A DNA stretch of 64,000 nt from Notolepis coatsorum (GCA_963971535.1 OZ020598.1:93226246-93290245), one strand, 5' to 3'. Positions 37,241-49,048 are shown, counted from the stretch's first letter. A program made the numbers and translations. The notes: a model not told the origin generated them from the letters alone.

Positions 37241-38674
37241 GTGGAGGGGGGGGGGCAACCGCGGGGGGGCGGGGGCGCTCTCTCGTTGTCGGAACACAGT
37301 GTGAGAAGAGCATTTATGCAGGTGAACACCAGGAAGGCTGCGGGCCCAGATGGTATAACAGGACGCATACTTAAGTCCTGTGCAAACCAGCTTGCCCCGG
37401 TGTTCACCGCCATATTTAATCAATCCCTGGCGGAGTCAGTAGTCCCTGCCTGCTTCAAGATGTCTACCATCATCCCTGTACCGAAGAAACCCTCCCCAAC
37501 ATGTCCAAATGACTACAGACCGGTGGCACTCACCTCTGTGGTCATGAAATGTTTCGAGAGGCTGGTCAAGGACCACATTTGTGCCTCTCTCCCCAGTGAT
37601 ATGGACCCTATGCAATTTGCATACAGGACAAACAGGTCCACTGACGACGCGGTCTCCCAGGTACTGCACAGCACTCTCTCCCACCTTGACCGTCAGAAGG
37701 GGGGCTATGTGAGACTGTTGTTCATTGACTACAGCTCAGCGTTCAACACCATAGTCCCCACCAGACTGGTGGACAAGCTGATCGAGCTAGGTCTGAGCTC
37801 CGCCCTGAGCGCCTGGGTACTGGACTTTCTGAGTGAAAGACCCCAGGCGGTCAGGGTGGGGGGTCAGACCTCCAACACCATCACCCTGAGCATCGGGTCC
37901 CCCCAGGGCTGTGTTCTAAGCCCCCTGCTGTACTCACTCTACACACACGATTGTGTGGCCAAGTTCAGCTCCAACTCCATAGTGAAGTTCGCAGACGACA
38001 CAGTGGTGGTGGGGCTGATCTCGGACAACGACGAGAAGGCCTACCGAGAGGAGGTTGAGGTACTGGAACGTTGGTGCCAGGACAACAGCCTGCTCCTGAA
38101 CATTGGTAAAACCAAGGAGCTGATCGTGGATTATAGGAGAGGACAGCAGGAGACACACACACCACTGATGATTAACGGGGCTACCGTGGACAGGGTGAGC
38201 AGCTTCAAGTACCTGGGGGTCCACATCTCAGAGGATCTGACATGGTCAACACACATAGACACAGTAGTAAAGAAAGCGAAGCAGCGCCTCTACCACCTGA
38301 GACAGTTAAGGAAGTTCAGAGTATCGGGGAAGATACTCCAGTCCTTCTACTCAGGAGCTGTAGAGAGCATCTTGACCGGAAACATCACTGCCTGGTATGG
38401 GAACAGCACGGCACAGGACAAGAAGGCCCTACAGAGAGTGGTGCGCTCAGCCGAGCGTACCACGGGTATTGCGCTACCTCCCCTGCAGGCTCTATACAAC
38501 AAGAGGTGCAAATCCAGAGCCTGCAGGATAATGAAAGACCCCCACCACCCCAATAACAGCCTGTTCCAGCTGCTGAGGTCAGGCAGACGCCTGCGAACCC
38601 CAGCTACTAGGACGGAGAGGCTTAGGCTAAGCTTCTTCCCCCAGGCCATCAGAGCCTTGAACAATGAACATTGA
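37241..38674 (+). CDS. L2-like LINE reverse transcriptase, 5'-truncated but open
   Basis: One open frame of 477 codons. The first 20 or so residues (Gly/Arg-rich) come from flanking G-rich sequence; family text starts near codon 26 (VNTRKAAGPDGITGRIL). Reverse transcriptase motifs follow: PVPKKPSPTCPNDYRPVAL, QFAYRTNRSTDDAV, FIDYSSAFNT (about codon 161, first catalytic Asp), GSPQGCVLSPLLYSL and VKFADDTVVVGL (about codon 250, catalytic Asp pair). The end has SLFQLLRSGRRLRTPATRTE then LRLSFFPQAIRALN, the normal C-terminus of this group. The endonuclease and ORF1 are missing, as expected from 5' truncation. The intact frame suggests a fairly recent insertion. It is a selfish element, not a host gene. 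Confidence 0.85.
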   Translation: MEGGGQPRGGGGALSLSEHSVRRAFMQVNTRKAAGPDGITGRILKSCANQLAPVFTAIFNQSLAESVVPACFKMSTIIPVPKKPSPTCPNDYRPVALTSVVMKCFERLVKDHICASLPSDMDPMQFAYRTNRSTDDAVSQVLHSTLSHLDRQKGGYVRLLFIDYSSAFNTIVPTRLVDKLIELGLSSALSAWVLDFLSERPQAVRVGGQTSNTITLSIGSPQGCVLSPLLYSLYTHDCVAKFSSNSIVKFADDTVVVGLISDNDEKAYREEVEVLERWCQDNSLLLNIGKTKELIVDYRRGQQETHTPLMINGATVDRVSSFKYLGVHISEDLTWSTHIDTVVKKAKQRLYHLRQLRKFRVSGKILQSFYSGAVESILTGNITAWYGNSTAQDKKALQRVVRSAERTTGIALPPLQALYNKRCKSRACRIMKDPHHPNNSLFQLLRSGRRLRTPATRTERLRLSFFPQAIRALNNEH

Positions 38675-39105
38675 GAGACACAGAAACTGAACTATCCACA
38701 CACAAGCACACACTAGCACATACACGACACGCACGCTGAGCACGCTCACACACTAGCAGCCACTTTAACACTCATGCCGCACACACGCACACTTATGGCC
38801 AGAGGAAAGGCCACTTAAATTAGTATAACATCAGGAACAGTGTATTGCACTACTAAAGCTACCTAGCATGTCCTATATGCTCTGTAAATACTATGTACAG
38901 ATACCGAGATGGCACACCATGTACCTGTTTATTGCACTGTTGTTTTTTATTGGATTCTATTATATGTTGTACCACTGTATTTTTATTGGATTCTATTATA
39001 TGTTGTACCACTGTATTGCACATCGTCGCGGGCAAGACCAGCCGCATTTCATTGTATACCTGTATGCCGTGACAATTAAAACTCTTGACTTGACTTGACT
39101 TGAAT
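37264..39105 (+). mobile_element. L2-like LINE copy: reverse transcriptase, 3' UTR and CTTGA tail
   Basis: The 3' UTR (38675-39105) contains a tandem pair of a roughly 38-bp unit (TTGGATTCTATTATATGTTG at about 38952 and 38990). It ends with GTGACAATTAAAACTCTTGA and CTTGA units, a normal LINE tail. The 5' border is estimated. Confidence 0.8.
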
Positions 39106-39608
39106 AGTCATTACAAGTTGCAGAGTTTAAAACCTTCTCCAACCTTTGTAAATCAAGTTGTACATGTTTTATCCTGGCTTTCTGTCTTGCTATTTCACAC
39201 AACCCCCCATTGCTACGCCCCCGGGCATATTAGTTACGTGTTGTTTTCAGGAGTTCAAGTGATACCGTCACACAGATTTTACCTTTAAAACAGCCTGCTA
39301 AAGGCTTTTCAGGACTCCGGAAAAAAAGCAGTGAACTTCAATGTCACCGGAGGGAAGAAGTACACAAACAACCTTGTCAGCTGTTGCCTTGAGATGTCTT
39401 TAAATTGAGAGAGACGTTTGAAAAATGTCTTTGTATTCACAAAATTACGTTCGATCAGTTTCAAGGGCTTTCGCCACATCTAACCAGGCCGTCCTCGGAG
39501 GAGGAAGGAGGCGAGAGTGTCCTTTGCCAAAACAACGTCGGCGGGAACCACATGGTATTCCGTCCATGATGGCCGTCAAGTCCTGTGCGGCGCAGTCTTC
39601 AACCTGAC
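39106..39608. other. No feature recognised
   Basis: Flank between the LINE and the 40-bp minisatellite; short frames only. Confidence 0.35.
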
Positions 39609-41258
39609 ATCCTCAGTGACTCTCCGGAGCGCTCCACCTTGTCACCACATCCTCAGTGACTCTCCGGAGCGCTCCACCTTGTCATCACATCCTCAGTGAC
39701 TCTCCGCAGCGCTCCACCATGTCATCACATCCTCAGTGACTCTCCGGAGCGCTCCACCTTGTCATCACATCCTCAGTGACTCTCCGGAGCGATCCACCTT
39801 GTCACCACATCTTCAGTGACTCTCCGGAGCGCTCCACCTTGTCATCACATCCTCAGTGACTCTCCGGAGCGCTCCACCTTGTCATCACATCCTCAGTGAC
39901 TCTCCGGAGCGCTCCACCTTGTCATCACATCCTCAGTGACTCTCCGGAGCGCTCCACCTTGTCATCACATCCTCAGTGACTCTCCAGAGCGCTCCACCTT
40001 GTCATCACATCCTCAGTGACTCTCCGGAGCGCTCCACCTTGTCATCACCACCTCAGTGACTCTCCGGAGCGCTCCACCTTGTCATCACATCCTCAGTGAC
40101 TCTCCGGAGCGCTCCACCTTGTCATCACATCCTCAGTGACTCTCCGGAGCGCTCCACCTTGTCATCACCTCCTCAGTGACTCTCCGGAGCGCTCCACCTT
40201 GTCATCACCTCCTCAGTGACTCTCCGGAGCGCTCCACCTTGTCATCACATCCTCAGTGACTCTCCGGAGCGCTCCACCTTGTCATCACATCCTCAGTGAC
40301 TCTCCGGAGCGCTCCACCTTGTCACCACCTCACATCCCCAGTGACTCTCCGGAGCGCTCCACCTTGTCACCACCTCACATCCTCAGTGACTCTCCGGAGC
40401 GCTCCACCTTGCCTCCACCTCCTCACATCCTCAGTGACTCTCCGGAGCGCTCCACCTTGCCTCCTCCTCACATCTTCAGTGACTCTCCGGAGCGCTCCAC
40501 CTTGTCATCACATCCTCAGTGACTCTCCGGAGCGCTCCACCTTGTCATCACATCCTCAGTGACTCTCCGGAGCGCTCCACCTTGTCATCACATCTTCAGT
40601 GACTCTCCGGAGCGCTCCACCTTGTCATCACATCCTCAGTGACTCTCCGGAGCGCTCCACCTTGTCATCACATCCTCAGTGACTCTCCGGAGCGCTCCAC
40701 CTTGTCACCACCTCACATCCTCAGTGACTCTCCGGAGCGCTCCACCTTGTCACCACCTCACATCCTCAGTGACTCTCCGGAGCGCTCCACCTTGTCATCA
40801 CATCTTCAGTGACTCTCCGGAGCGCTCCACCTTGTCATCACATCCTCAGTGACTCTCCGGAGCGCTCCACCTTGTCATCACATCCTCAGTGACTCTCCGG
40901 AGCGCTCCACCTTGTCATCACATCCTCAGTGACTCTCCGGAGCGCTCCACCTTGTCATCACATCCTCAGTGACTCTCCGGAGCGCTCCACCTTGTCATCA
41001 CATCTTCAGTGACTCTCCGGAGCGCTCCACCTTGTCATCACATCCTCAGTGACTCTCCGGAGCGCTCCACCTTGTCATCACATCCTCAGTGACTCTCCGG
41101 AGCGCTCCACCTTGTCATCACATCCTCAGTGACTCTCCGGAGCGCTCCACCTTGTCATCACATCCTCAGTGACTCTCCGGAGCGCTCCACCTTGTCATCA
41201 CCTCCTCAGTGACTCTCCGGAGCGCTCCACCTAGTCTCCACCTCCTCACATCTTCAGT
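39609..41258 (+). repeat. 40-bp minisatellite, about 41 units
   Basis: Unit: CCTCAGTGACTCTCCGGAGC followed by GCTCCACCTTGTCATCACAT. Most units are identical; some are 46-50 bp with an extra CACCTCACAT-type insert (mainly 40320-40490 and 40705-40760). Every unit carries the perfect 10-bp palindrome GGAGCGCTCC, and CTCCGGAG overlaps it. Reading frames over it are repeat artefacts. Confidence 0.97.
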
Positions 41259-41276
41259 GACTCGAAATGTTTCAAG

Positions 41277-41626
41277 TAGGGACGTCCGATATTATCGGCC
41301 GATATCGGCATTAAAATGTGATATCGGAAAATATCGGTATCGGTTTAAAAATATTGGTATCGTTTTTTTTTACATTTCTATAAACTTTATTTACCCAGGC
41401 AAGCAAGTAAGAACAAATTCTGATTTTATTTATTGTCAAAAGTATGCATAATGTTGTGTTAAAGAGATATGTAATGTTAATTACCTGAAATTATTGCATT
41501 TTTTGAGGGGGAAACCCTGCATATATCGGTATCGGTTGATATCGGTTGATATCGGTATCGGAAATTAAGAGTTGGACAATATCGGTATATCGGTATCGGT
41601 AAAAAAGCCAATATCGAGCATCCCTA
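41277..41626 (-). mobile_element. hAT-type MITE, 'ATATCGG' family copy 2
   Basis: Perfect 8-bp duplication GTTTCAAG (41269-41276 and 41627-41634). Ends TAGGGACGTCCGATATTATC and the inverse of TAGGGATGCTCGATATTGG. It is the uninterrupted sister of 10908-11696 and lies just past the minisatellite. Confidence 0.92.
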
Positions 41627-41770
41627 GTTTCAAGGAATCCTTTTCCCCACCGGTGCCTAAGAAGACCAGTTACCTGCTTAAATGACTGCCGACCAAACGC
41701 ACTCGCCTCCATAATTAGCACCCAATCGAGACAACTGTGCCGCTATGTTAACCATTTGGATGGACACTTA

Positions 41771-42379
41771 TGCCGCTTTTCCTGATGGTACCTACTCGAC
41801 TCGACTCGCTCTTGGTACCTGGTACTTCGTTCATTTTCCACTGCAGGTAGTACCACGGTGACGGCGAGGCGTGACCAGTGGCCCCCCGGAGGACCAGACC
41901 CGACACCCGCGCAAACATACAGCTAACGGACTCTTATTCTATTCACTCGCTCATGGATCCAATGACCATATTTTAGATATTGTGACACTTTTAGCGTTTA
42001 GATAGGGATTTTTTTATGTGTTTTAGTCTGTAATAAAATATATGTTGTCTCTTGCTGCTGCACTGCTCCCCCCTCCCATAGAACCTATACCAGTATTGTA
42101 TGGCCGTCCGCCTCACACAACCAAATAATTAATGCTAATGTTTAGTAAATTGTACCTAAATTGTACCTCATCCCATTTCTGCTTTGCACTATATAGTATT
42201 GTATATTAGTACATTGCATAGTATATAGTATATTGTATGGTAACTCAGACAGAGCAGGTACTAAAAAAAGTACCCGGTACCAGATACCATCCGCAAATTT
42301 TGGCAATGGAAAACCGAAAAGGCAGAGTAGAGTGGAGTGGAGTGGAGTGGAGTAGATACCATGCAGTGGAAAAGCGGCA
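41771..42379. mobile_element. PIF/Harbinger-type MITE
   Basis: TTA duplication (41768-41770 and 42380-42382). Ends TGCCGCTTTTCCTGATGGTA and the inverse of TGCCGCTTTTCCACTGCATG, then GGTACCTACTCGACTCGACT inside the left end and its counterpart inside the right. 609 bp, no transposase. Confidence 0.85.
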
Positions 42380-42700
42380 TTACACAGTTGCCTCTACGCC
42401 GCCATCGTTGTTTTGTGGAGAGCATGCTGAGGCAAACCTCATCGGCAGTCGTTCCCGCTCTCCTTCCTCGCCGCAGCGGCAACTGAGAGGCATCTTGAAG
42501 TTGTACAATCCACCCGGCCTCTAAAGAATTCCAACAGTTTCATATTTTTTGCCTGCTTTACCGTCTCCATTGTCAGCTAACTGCCAGTTGATTGGCAGGA
42601 ATAAGAATGACGTCGCTGCAGATGCTAGCAGAGCTGTTTATTACCAGAGTTTGGACGGCAAGGTTTCAAAAAGAGTTCTAGAGTGTCAGTGGCTTATGCC
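42380..42700. other. No feature recognised
   Basis: Frames of up to about 95 codons without motifs. It contains the ATGCC target later duplicated by the solo LTR. Confidence 0.35.
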
Positions 42701-43743
42701 TGTCATAATCACGGCGAGAGCCTTCTTCACTCCTCCTCATCCTCCCCCACTTTCACGACGGAAGCCTCACTCACCCCTTATCCTCTCACACCCATATATG
42801 GGCAGCATCCGTTCCCCGGATTCACACGCTGCCAAGCTCATCAATCAACACGGCTGTTTCTCATCCCCTGATTCACACGCTGCCAGCTCTTCACTCAACA
42901 CGGCTGTCACTCATCCCCTCATCAGCAAGATGGTACATCAACTGGCAGATCCTGTTCCATCTTCGTGGGAGTGTTAAACTACCTTCCTAGGTACGAAGAC
43001 TGAATAATAATAATGGATTGGATTTATATAGCGCTCTTCGTGACACCCCAGAGACCCCAGAGCGCTTACAGAGTCCATTATTCGTTCATACACAGTCATA
43101 CCGGTGGTGGTAAACTACAATTGCAGCCAGAGCTGCCCTGAGGCAGACTCACGGAAGCGTGGCGAATAATCAACGCCTACGGCCCCTCCGACCACCACCA
43201 ACATTCATTCACATGCATACACATTCATACGAGGCAAGTAGGTTAAGTGTCTTGCCCAAGGACACAACGGCAGTGGGATGGACATGGGCTTGAGCGGGAT
43301 TCGAACCACCAACCCTTCGATCATTGGACGACCCGCTCTACCCCTGAGCCACGCCGACCTAAGCCTTGCGAGCCTGTACTTGTTGATATTCCTTGACCTA
43401 ACCTTTGTTCTCCATGTGCCCAGGACCTCCGCTCCAGTACACCACCTACCTGGACATCCCGTGCTGCACAAGGAGTGCTTCTGCTCTCACCCACGACACA
43501 GCCCTGTGTCTACCTGCCTCGTGCTGCACAAGGAGTGCACCTGTCCTAACCTCAAGAACATTCTCCCATACTGCACAAGGAGTGCACCTGTACTAACCCC
43601 AAGAACATTCCTGTACCTGTCTGTCGCACATTCCAAATTGTCAAACTGTCGGCTTGGGGAAACTATATTAAAACACCCTAAAACGCTCCATTCTCTCTCC
43701 TCCTGTGTTCTGCTATTGGGCTCCGCCAAATCCCATCCTCACA
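42701..43743 (+). repeat. Solo LTR (family X, copy 1) with a nested SINE
   Basis: Fossil. Runs from TGTCATAATCACGGCGAGAG to CCCATCCTCACA, flanked by a perfect 5-bp duplication ATGCC (42696-42700 and 43744-43748). A poly(A)-type ATTAAA lies near 43667. Related partial copies occur at 58289-58940 (plus) and 60577-61006 (minus). A SINE sits at 43007-43361. No internal region is left, so it is a solo LTR of about 690 bp without the SINE. The LTR superfamily is not determined. Confidence 0.8.
43007..43361 (-). mobile_element. tRNA-derived SINE inside the solo LTR
   Basis: On the minus strand the head reads GGCGTGGCTCAGGGGTAGAG (A box) and GGTGGTTCGAATCCCGCT (B box), then GTGTCCTTGGGCAAGACACT and a 3' end with AGCGCTATATAAATCC. 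The same body is found on the plus strand at 53646-53910. Confidence 0.7.
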
Positions 43744-43748
43744 ATGCC

Positions 43749-44006
43749 TCACTATAATAAGGTGGGCACAAGATGGCGCCCCTACTATCCAACCTGGTCA
43801 AACCATACTATCCAACCTTTTCAAACCATACTATCCATCCTGGTCAAACCATACTATCCATCCTGATAATGGAGCGTTGATGCCTATCTCCTCCCTGTAG
43901 AGGCCATTTATTACTAGAATGAGCATTAGTCTGGGAAACAGTACCAATCCATCAAGGCAACAACAAGCCGACTTAGTAAGGGTTTTTATCCGAACGCAGT
44001 GTGCAC
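43749..44006. repeat. Short CATACTATCCA-type repeats
   Basis: About four units of TGGTCAAACCATACTATCCA (variants) at 43793-43866. The rest is unassigned. Confidence 0.6.
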
Positions 44007-44215
44007 CTTCAACAGCATGGCACCTTCAGCAGCATGGCACCCTTAACAACGTTGCACCTTCAACAGCATGGCACCCTTAACAACATTGCACCTTCAACAG
44101 CATGGCACCCTTAACAACATGGCACCTTCAGCAGCATGGCACCCTTAACAACATGGCACCTTCAACAGCATGGCACCCTCAACAGAATGGCACCCTCATC
44201 AGTATGGTACCCTAC
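44007..44215 (+). repeat. 17/34-bp minisatellite
   Basis: Alternating units TTCAACAGCATGGCACC and CTTAACAACATTGCACC give a 34-bp higher period, about 12 units of 17 bp. Confidence 0.9.
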
Positions 44216-44621
44216 AACATTCTGTTTGACTGACAGACTAACTGTTAAGTTACATATTTGCACTTATTATTACTAGTAATATTGTCTTGTACTGTAACTC
44301 AGTTAGTCCCTATATTATATAGATACAAAATGACACTAGGGTGCATATGGATGTAGTGTTTTAACTGAATGAATCGTTTTACTGAGTTTACTAAGTAGTA
44401 TGTAGTATCAGTAAGTAGAATTAGATTGATGGAAGTTACATGAAACTAGTTTATTTGAGGAAATAAAATATAATATTATTCTGAATAAAGAAAGAAAAGC
44501 CTAAACTATTAAGTCCCTTCGCTGATCCATTTCGTAATCCATTTCTCTTTCATTCAAGGATGTGTATATTTACACACTATACATGCAGTGCACATGGGAC
44601 AGGGGGGGTGCATAGCTGAGT
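44216..44621. other. No feature recognised
   Basis: AT-rich flank of the 19-bp array. Confidence 0.35.
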
Positions 44622-45046
44622 ACACAATACAAAACCCAGTACACAATACAAACTCTGGTACACAATACAAAGCCTGGCACACAAACACAATACAAAACCC
44701 AGTCCACAATACAAAGCCCGGTCCACAATACAAAGCCCAGTCCACAATACAAAGCCCGGTCCACAATACAAAACCCAGTACACAATACAAACTCTGGTAC
44801 ACAATACAAAGCCTGGCACACAATACAAAGCCCAGTCCACACTACAAAGCCCGGTCCACAATACAAAGCCCAGTCCACAATACAAAGCCCGGTCCACAAT
44901 ACAAAGCCCAGTCCACACTACAAAGCCCGGTCCACAATACACAGCCCGGTCCACAATACAAAGCCCGGTCCACAATACAAAGCCTGGTACACAATACAAA
45001 GCCTGGTACACAATACAAACCTTGGTATACAATACAAAACCCAGTA
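44622..45046 (+). repeat. 19-bp minisatellite, left half
   Basis: About 22 units of CACAATACAAAGCCCGGTC or CACAATACAAAGCCTGGTA. It continues at 50296-50970; the two halves were separated by the pogo-like transposon. Cys-Ile-Val-Tyr frames on the minus strand are artefacts. Confidence 0.96.
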
Positions 45047-45511
45047 GGGGACAGTGGGGTGAGTAGTGCCCATTTTTACTTAAAGTGCCTTTAAAGCAAG
45101 GGGATTACAGTAATGCCCCCAACTAAAATATGTACATATAGTTTAGGATGTTGTGCATCCCTGGGGACAATCACTTTGGATCTTAAATAAACTAGCTGTT
45201 TCAGAAATATAGCGTTAGAAAAAAAAGTGGTTTTGTGACACAACTTGCCCCCTGGTGGGGGGTAAATTGTGACATTAGAGAGAATACACTGGGGTAAATT
45301 GTGCCATTGATCATTTTAAGTAAAATCATTTTAATCTCAAAGGCGGTAAAGGCAAGACAAATTCAATACAAAATAACTTATTTAACGTTTATTTAAAGTT
45401 TTAACAACATCAAAGGCCACTTTTCTATAACAAGGCCTAACCGTCACATGAACTGAGGAAGGTAATCGACTCTTACTCTTCACATCTGAATCTCTTCACA
45501 GATTCGGCCTA

Positions 45512-46597
45512 CTACTGAACATCCCACTTGTCAATACTGCAGGGGAATGTGAATTTATGCTCCCTTCTGGCTGTACCACCAAGTGTTTGTAGTGTGGGTA
45601 GTTTCTTGAGCACATCACCTCTAGGGATGACTCCTTCATCATTCTCTCTAAATGTAAAGATGGGCTTTCCATCAACAGACCTCTTACAACTTTGCTTCAG
45701 AAACTTTGCACTGATCTCGTCACCTTCAACATTCCCCACCAATCCAACATAGTTATAGGATTTGGATTTTTTTACCTGCAAACTTCACAATGACAAAGTC
45801 ACCAGCAGACAGATCCGTGTCACCATTATCATCATCACTCTGGACATCTGAACTATCACAATCAGTGGTATCGTTAAGTGGAATCGGAAAGTCACTCTCT
45901 TCTGAGCTACTGGAGAGCACTTTCTTTTTGGGTTTGGTTGGTTTTGACCCTTTCAGAGCCCCCTTCTTATTTCCACTCCTTTTCTTTTCAGCCCATTCCT
46001 TTCCTCTGCTGTGTGTCTTCTCCAGGCCATCTTCGGCCTCATCGTCGGTGGTGGAGCTTTCTTCTGAGCCACTGTACACAGCCGTTTTCTTCTCGGTTTT
46101 GGTTTGATTTGCAGCTTTCAGAGCCCTTTTCTTCTCTCTTTCATTCTTTTTCTTTTCCTGTTCAGCCTTTTTTTTTTTTTTTTTTTTACTTTGACCAGTC
46201 AGCTGGTTCTTTTTAGCGTTTATCGCTTTTTCTGGTCAAGCATGACCGACAGAAACAGGTTGAATAGGATATAGATTGGGGGAAAGACACTCTGAGAAAA
46301 TACGGCGAGTCCGGGAGTCGAACTCGTGTACCCCAGATCCGTGACGCGCACGGTTCAGCCTTTTTATCTTCTTTTTCTTTGTGAGCCTTCTCCAACTCCA
46401 TCTTCTCAGGTGTGTCTGTCACGATTCTTGTTTTCACTTTCTTTCTCATAATTCTGTTCTTTCTTTCTGTGGCTTTTGGCAAGCGAAGAATGCTTTCTGG
46501 AGACACATAACCCAAGTGAGCAGGAGAACCAGATTTGTAACTTGATGAGTGCTCGGGATCTGGCAGAGTGGCAGGTGGCTCCCCTGGGTCTCTGGGC
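45512..46597 (-). pseudogene. Pogo-like transposase C-terminal exon, interrupted by a SINE
   Basis: After a TTGAAACAG acceptor the text reads PPATLPDPEHSSSYKSGSPA, GYVSPESILRLPKATERKNR, a Lys/Glu-rich stretch broken by the SINE (46168-46352), then SGSEESSTTDDEAED, an acidic Ser/Asp region and GDFVIVKFAGKK. A frame change near 45775 leads on to SYNYVGLVGNVEGDEISAKF and a stop near 45512. Similar chromo/tudor-like tails follow many fish pogo-like transposases. Confidence 0.75.
46168..46352 (-). mobile_element. SINE or retroposed small RNA in the pogo exon
   Basis: Flanked by a 13-bp duplication GTTCAGCCTTTTT (46160-46172 and 46353-46365). On the minus strand it has a tRNA-like part (ACACGAGTTCGACTCCCGG, B-box region) and ends in about 20 A residues. 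The A box is missing, so the head is 5'-truncated. Classic L1-type retroposition structure. Confidence 0.75.
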
Positions 46598-46739
46598 CTG
46601 TTTCAAGGAAAGGAAAGGCACTTTATTGTCATTGAACACAGGGAACAACAAGATTGCGTGGTCAGATGGAAGGTAAGCCTGAGCTGTGCCACTATGGGCA
46701 CCGCCACTATTGGCCTACCAGACTTTTAAAAGAAATACC
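46598..46739 (-). other. Intron of the pogo-like transposase with a small LINE-tail-like segment
   Basis: Bounded by GT (minus, at 46739) and AG (46598). 46605-46660 reads, on the minus strand, GTTCAATGACAATAAAGTGC then CTTTCC units, like a short LINE/SINE 3' tail. The polypyrimidine of that tail now serves as the acceptor tract. Confidence 0.5.
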
Positions 46740-47548
46740 TGTGACATGTGTTGGCTCATGTGATGGTCCAGGCAGGTGAGCAGCGGCACTGGTGGAGGGC
46801 TCTTCTCCAGGCAGGTCCGCAGTGGTACTGGGTTCATCTTCTGGATTTGCCCTGTCTGTCACCATTGATGGTGCATAGTCTTCTTCCGGGAAGATGCCCC
46901 TGTTGAAAGGGAATATGCCTGTTGCTCTGAAACCTGAGGTTATGTTTGTTGGTGACATTGCAGAGAGGAACACTTGCTTCACAAGTACCAAGACCTCGTA
47001 GATCGATATGGTTCGCCCAGGATGTGATCGCATCCACCCATCCATCCATCGCTCGGTTATAGTAGGTTTGGAGTGGTCCATAGACAGTTTGGTCTAATGG
47101 TTGCAAGCGGTGTGAGGTGGCAGGGTGAGCATAATGACCCCATTCTCTTTAGCAATTGTCACTGACTTGAGTGAGATGTGAGACTCATGGTTGTCCAGAA
47201 TGAGCAGGACTGGCTCATCGGTGGAGCAGGTGGTGTGGTGGATGAAGTGCAACAGGAAGACGATCTTCATTCATCCATCCAGACTTTGTACAATGACCAA
47301 TGGAACCGGCTGGTGATTCATTCATGAGGCTGTCCTTGAAACGGACATGCGGGAAAATGAACATGGGTGGGACTGCATTTCCAGTGGCGTTTACTGCACA
47401 GGCCACAGTGACGAGCTCTCCTCTTTCAGCAGATGTTACTGAACCCACTTGTTTCTTCCCTTTCTCTGTGACAATCTGCTTGGGTGTCTGCACTGTCGTA
47501 ACACCAGTTTCATCCATGTTGTCAATCATGTGTGGAGGGAAGCTGTAC
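46740..47548 (-). pseudogene. Pogo-like transposase DDE exon
   Basis: Begins after an ATTTCAG acceptor with YSFPPHMIDNMDETGVTTVQ; the first catalytic Asp is in NMDET. Then KGKKQVGSVTSAERGELVT, NATGNAVPPMFIFP, VLLILDNHESHISLK (second catalytic Asp, about 47195), QPLDQTVYGPLQTYYN and SGFRATGIFPFNRGIF. The tail runs to PSHEPTHVTG and a GT donor at about 46739. It is spread over different frames near 47090 and 47260, so at least two indels have broken it. The protein would cut and paste the element; it is inactive here. Confidence 0.85.
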
Positions 47549-47645
47549 CTGAAATGAGATCAAAGGTAGTGCTGATGATCAGAGAAGTTTAAAGCTGTTT
47601 TAACATACTTGGATGTGGTTGTGTGTGTGTGTGTAAATGTCAATT

Positions 47646-48390
<745 letters not shown>

Positions 48391-48429
48391 ATGTGATCAT
48401 ATCAGTATGTCAAAGCCAGATGAAGTTAC

Positions 48430-48571
48430 CTGTCCATCACTTTAGAAAGGTTATCAAAGAACTCCCCCACGTTGTGCTTATTAAAGGCAGTAGCTCTTCC
48501 AAGAGAGGTTGCTTCAGGAACACGGCATGCCAAATGGTAGCGTGCTTTAAAGCCATTGAACCAATCAGGTC
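48430..48571 (-). pseudogene. Pogo-like transposase exon (CENP-B-type DNA-binding region)
   Basis: Reads [20 protein letters not shown] then [20 protein letters not shown] and LSKVMDR. In pogo/Tigger-like proteins this W-F...R...PE.TSLARA.AFNKHNV text is the end of the second helix-turn-helix and the linker to the DDE domain. The exon starts after TTTTCTAG and ends at GGACAG|GTAAC. It joins in phase to YSFPPHMIDNMDETGV at 47548. Confidence 0.75.
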
Positions 48572-48661
48572 CTAGAAAAGGTTAAAAGTTGATCAGCACA
48601 TTGCAGTTTACATTCAAGAAGCTATCCAAATAACTATCCAATAGCCTATACTTGGTCTAAC

Positions 48662-48719
48662 CTGCTTTTTCGTCTCTGGTCCAGCTGGCAGGCATGTCAA
48701 TGTAATTTCTTTGTGCAAA
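48662..48719 (-). pseudogene. Pogo-like transposase exon (upstream)
   Basis: Reads FAQRNYIDMPASWTRDEKA, the typical linker before the second CENP-B-type helix-turn-helix in pogo/Tigger-like proteins. It is bounded by an AG acceptor and a GT donor (AAAGCAG|GTTAG), and joins in frame to the exon at 48430-48571 across an intron of about 90 bp. Earlier exons are not recognised; they may have been lost where the hAT relic now lies. Confidence 0.65.
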
Positions 48720-49048
48720 CTAAAAAAAACTGGCACAACTTAACCCAGGCACTTGGCACAAATCACCCCAAGCCTACCATTTTGAAAAAAAAAATTATCC
48801 CCCAGCTGTTTTGAGCTAGCATCATGCTAACTGTATAGACTCATGGTGTAGCTTACTAAAGCACTAAAACATGTGTGAACTGTTTTCAAAGTTGTCTATA
48901 ATTGTTCAAACACAGCAATAAAAAAACATTGATCATACAAATTTTACTTTGGAGGGCAAAAAAAATATTTGAACTTAAATGTGCTTACCTCTCAAGCCTC
49001 TCTCTTCTTTGCCTCTTCAAAAATATGTTGTCACATGACCAACTTCTT

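Noticed and set aside
39425-41260. CRISPR-like array of 40-bp units
   Set aside because: Units are contiguous with no unique spacers, and the context is vertebrate. It is a minisatellite.
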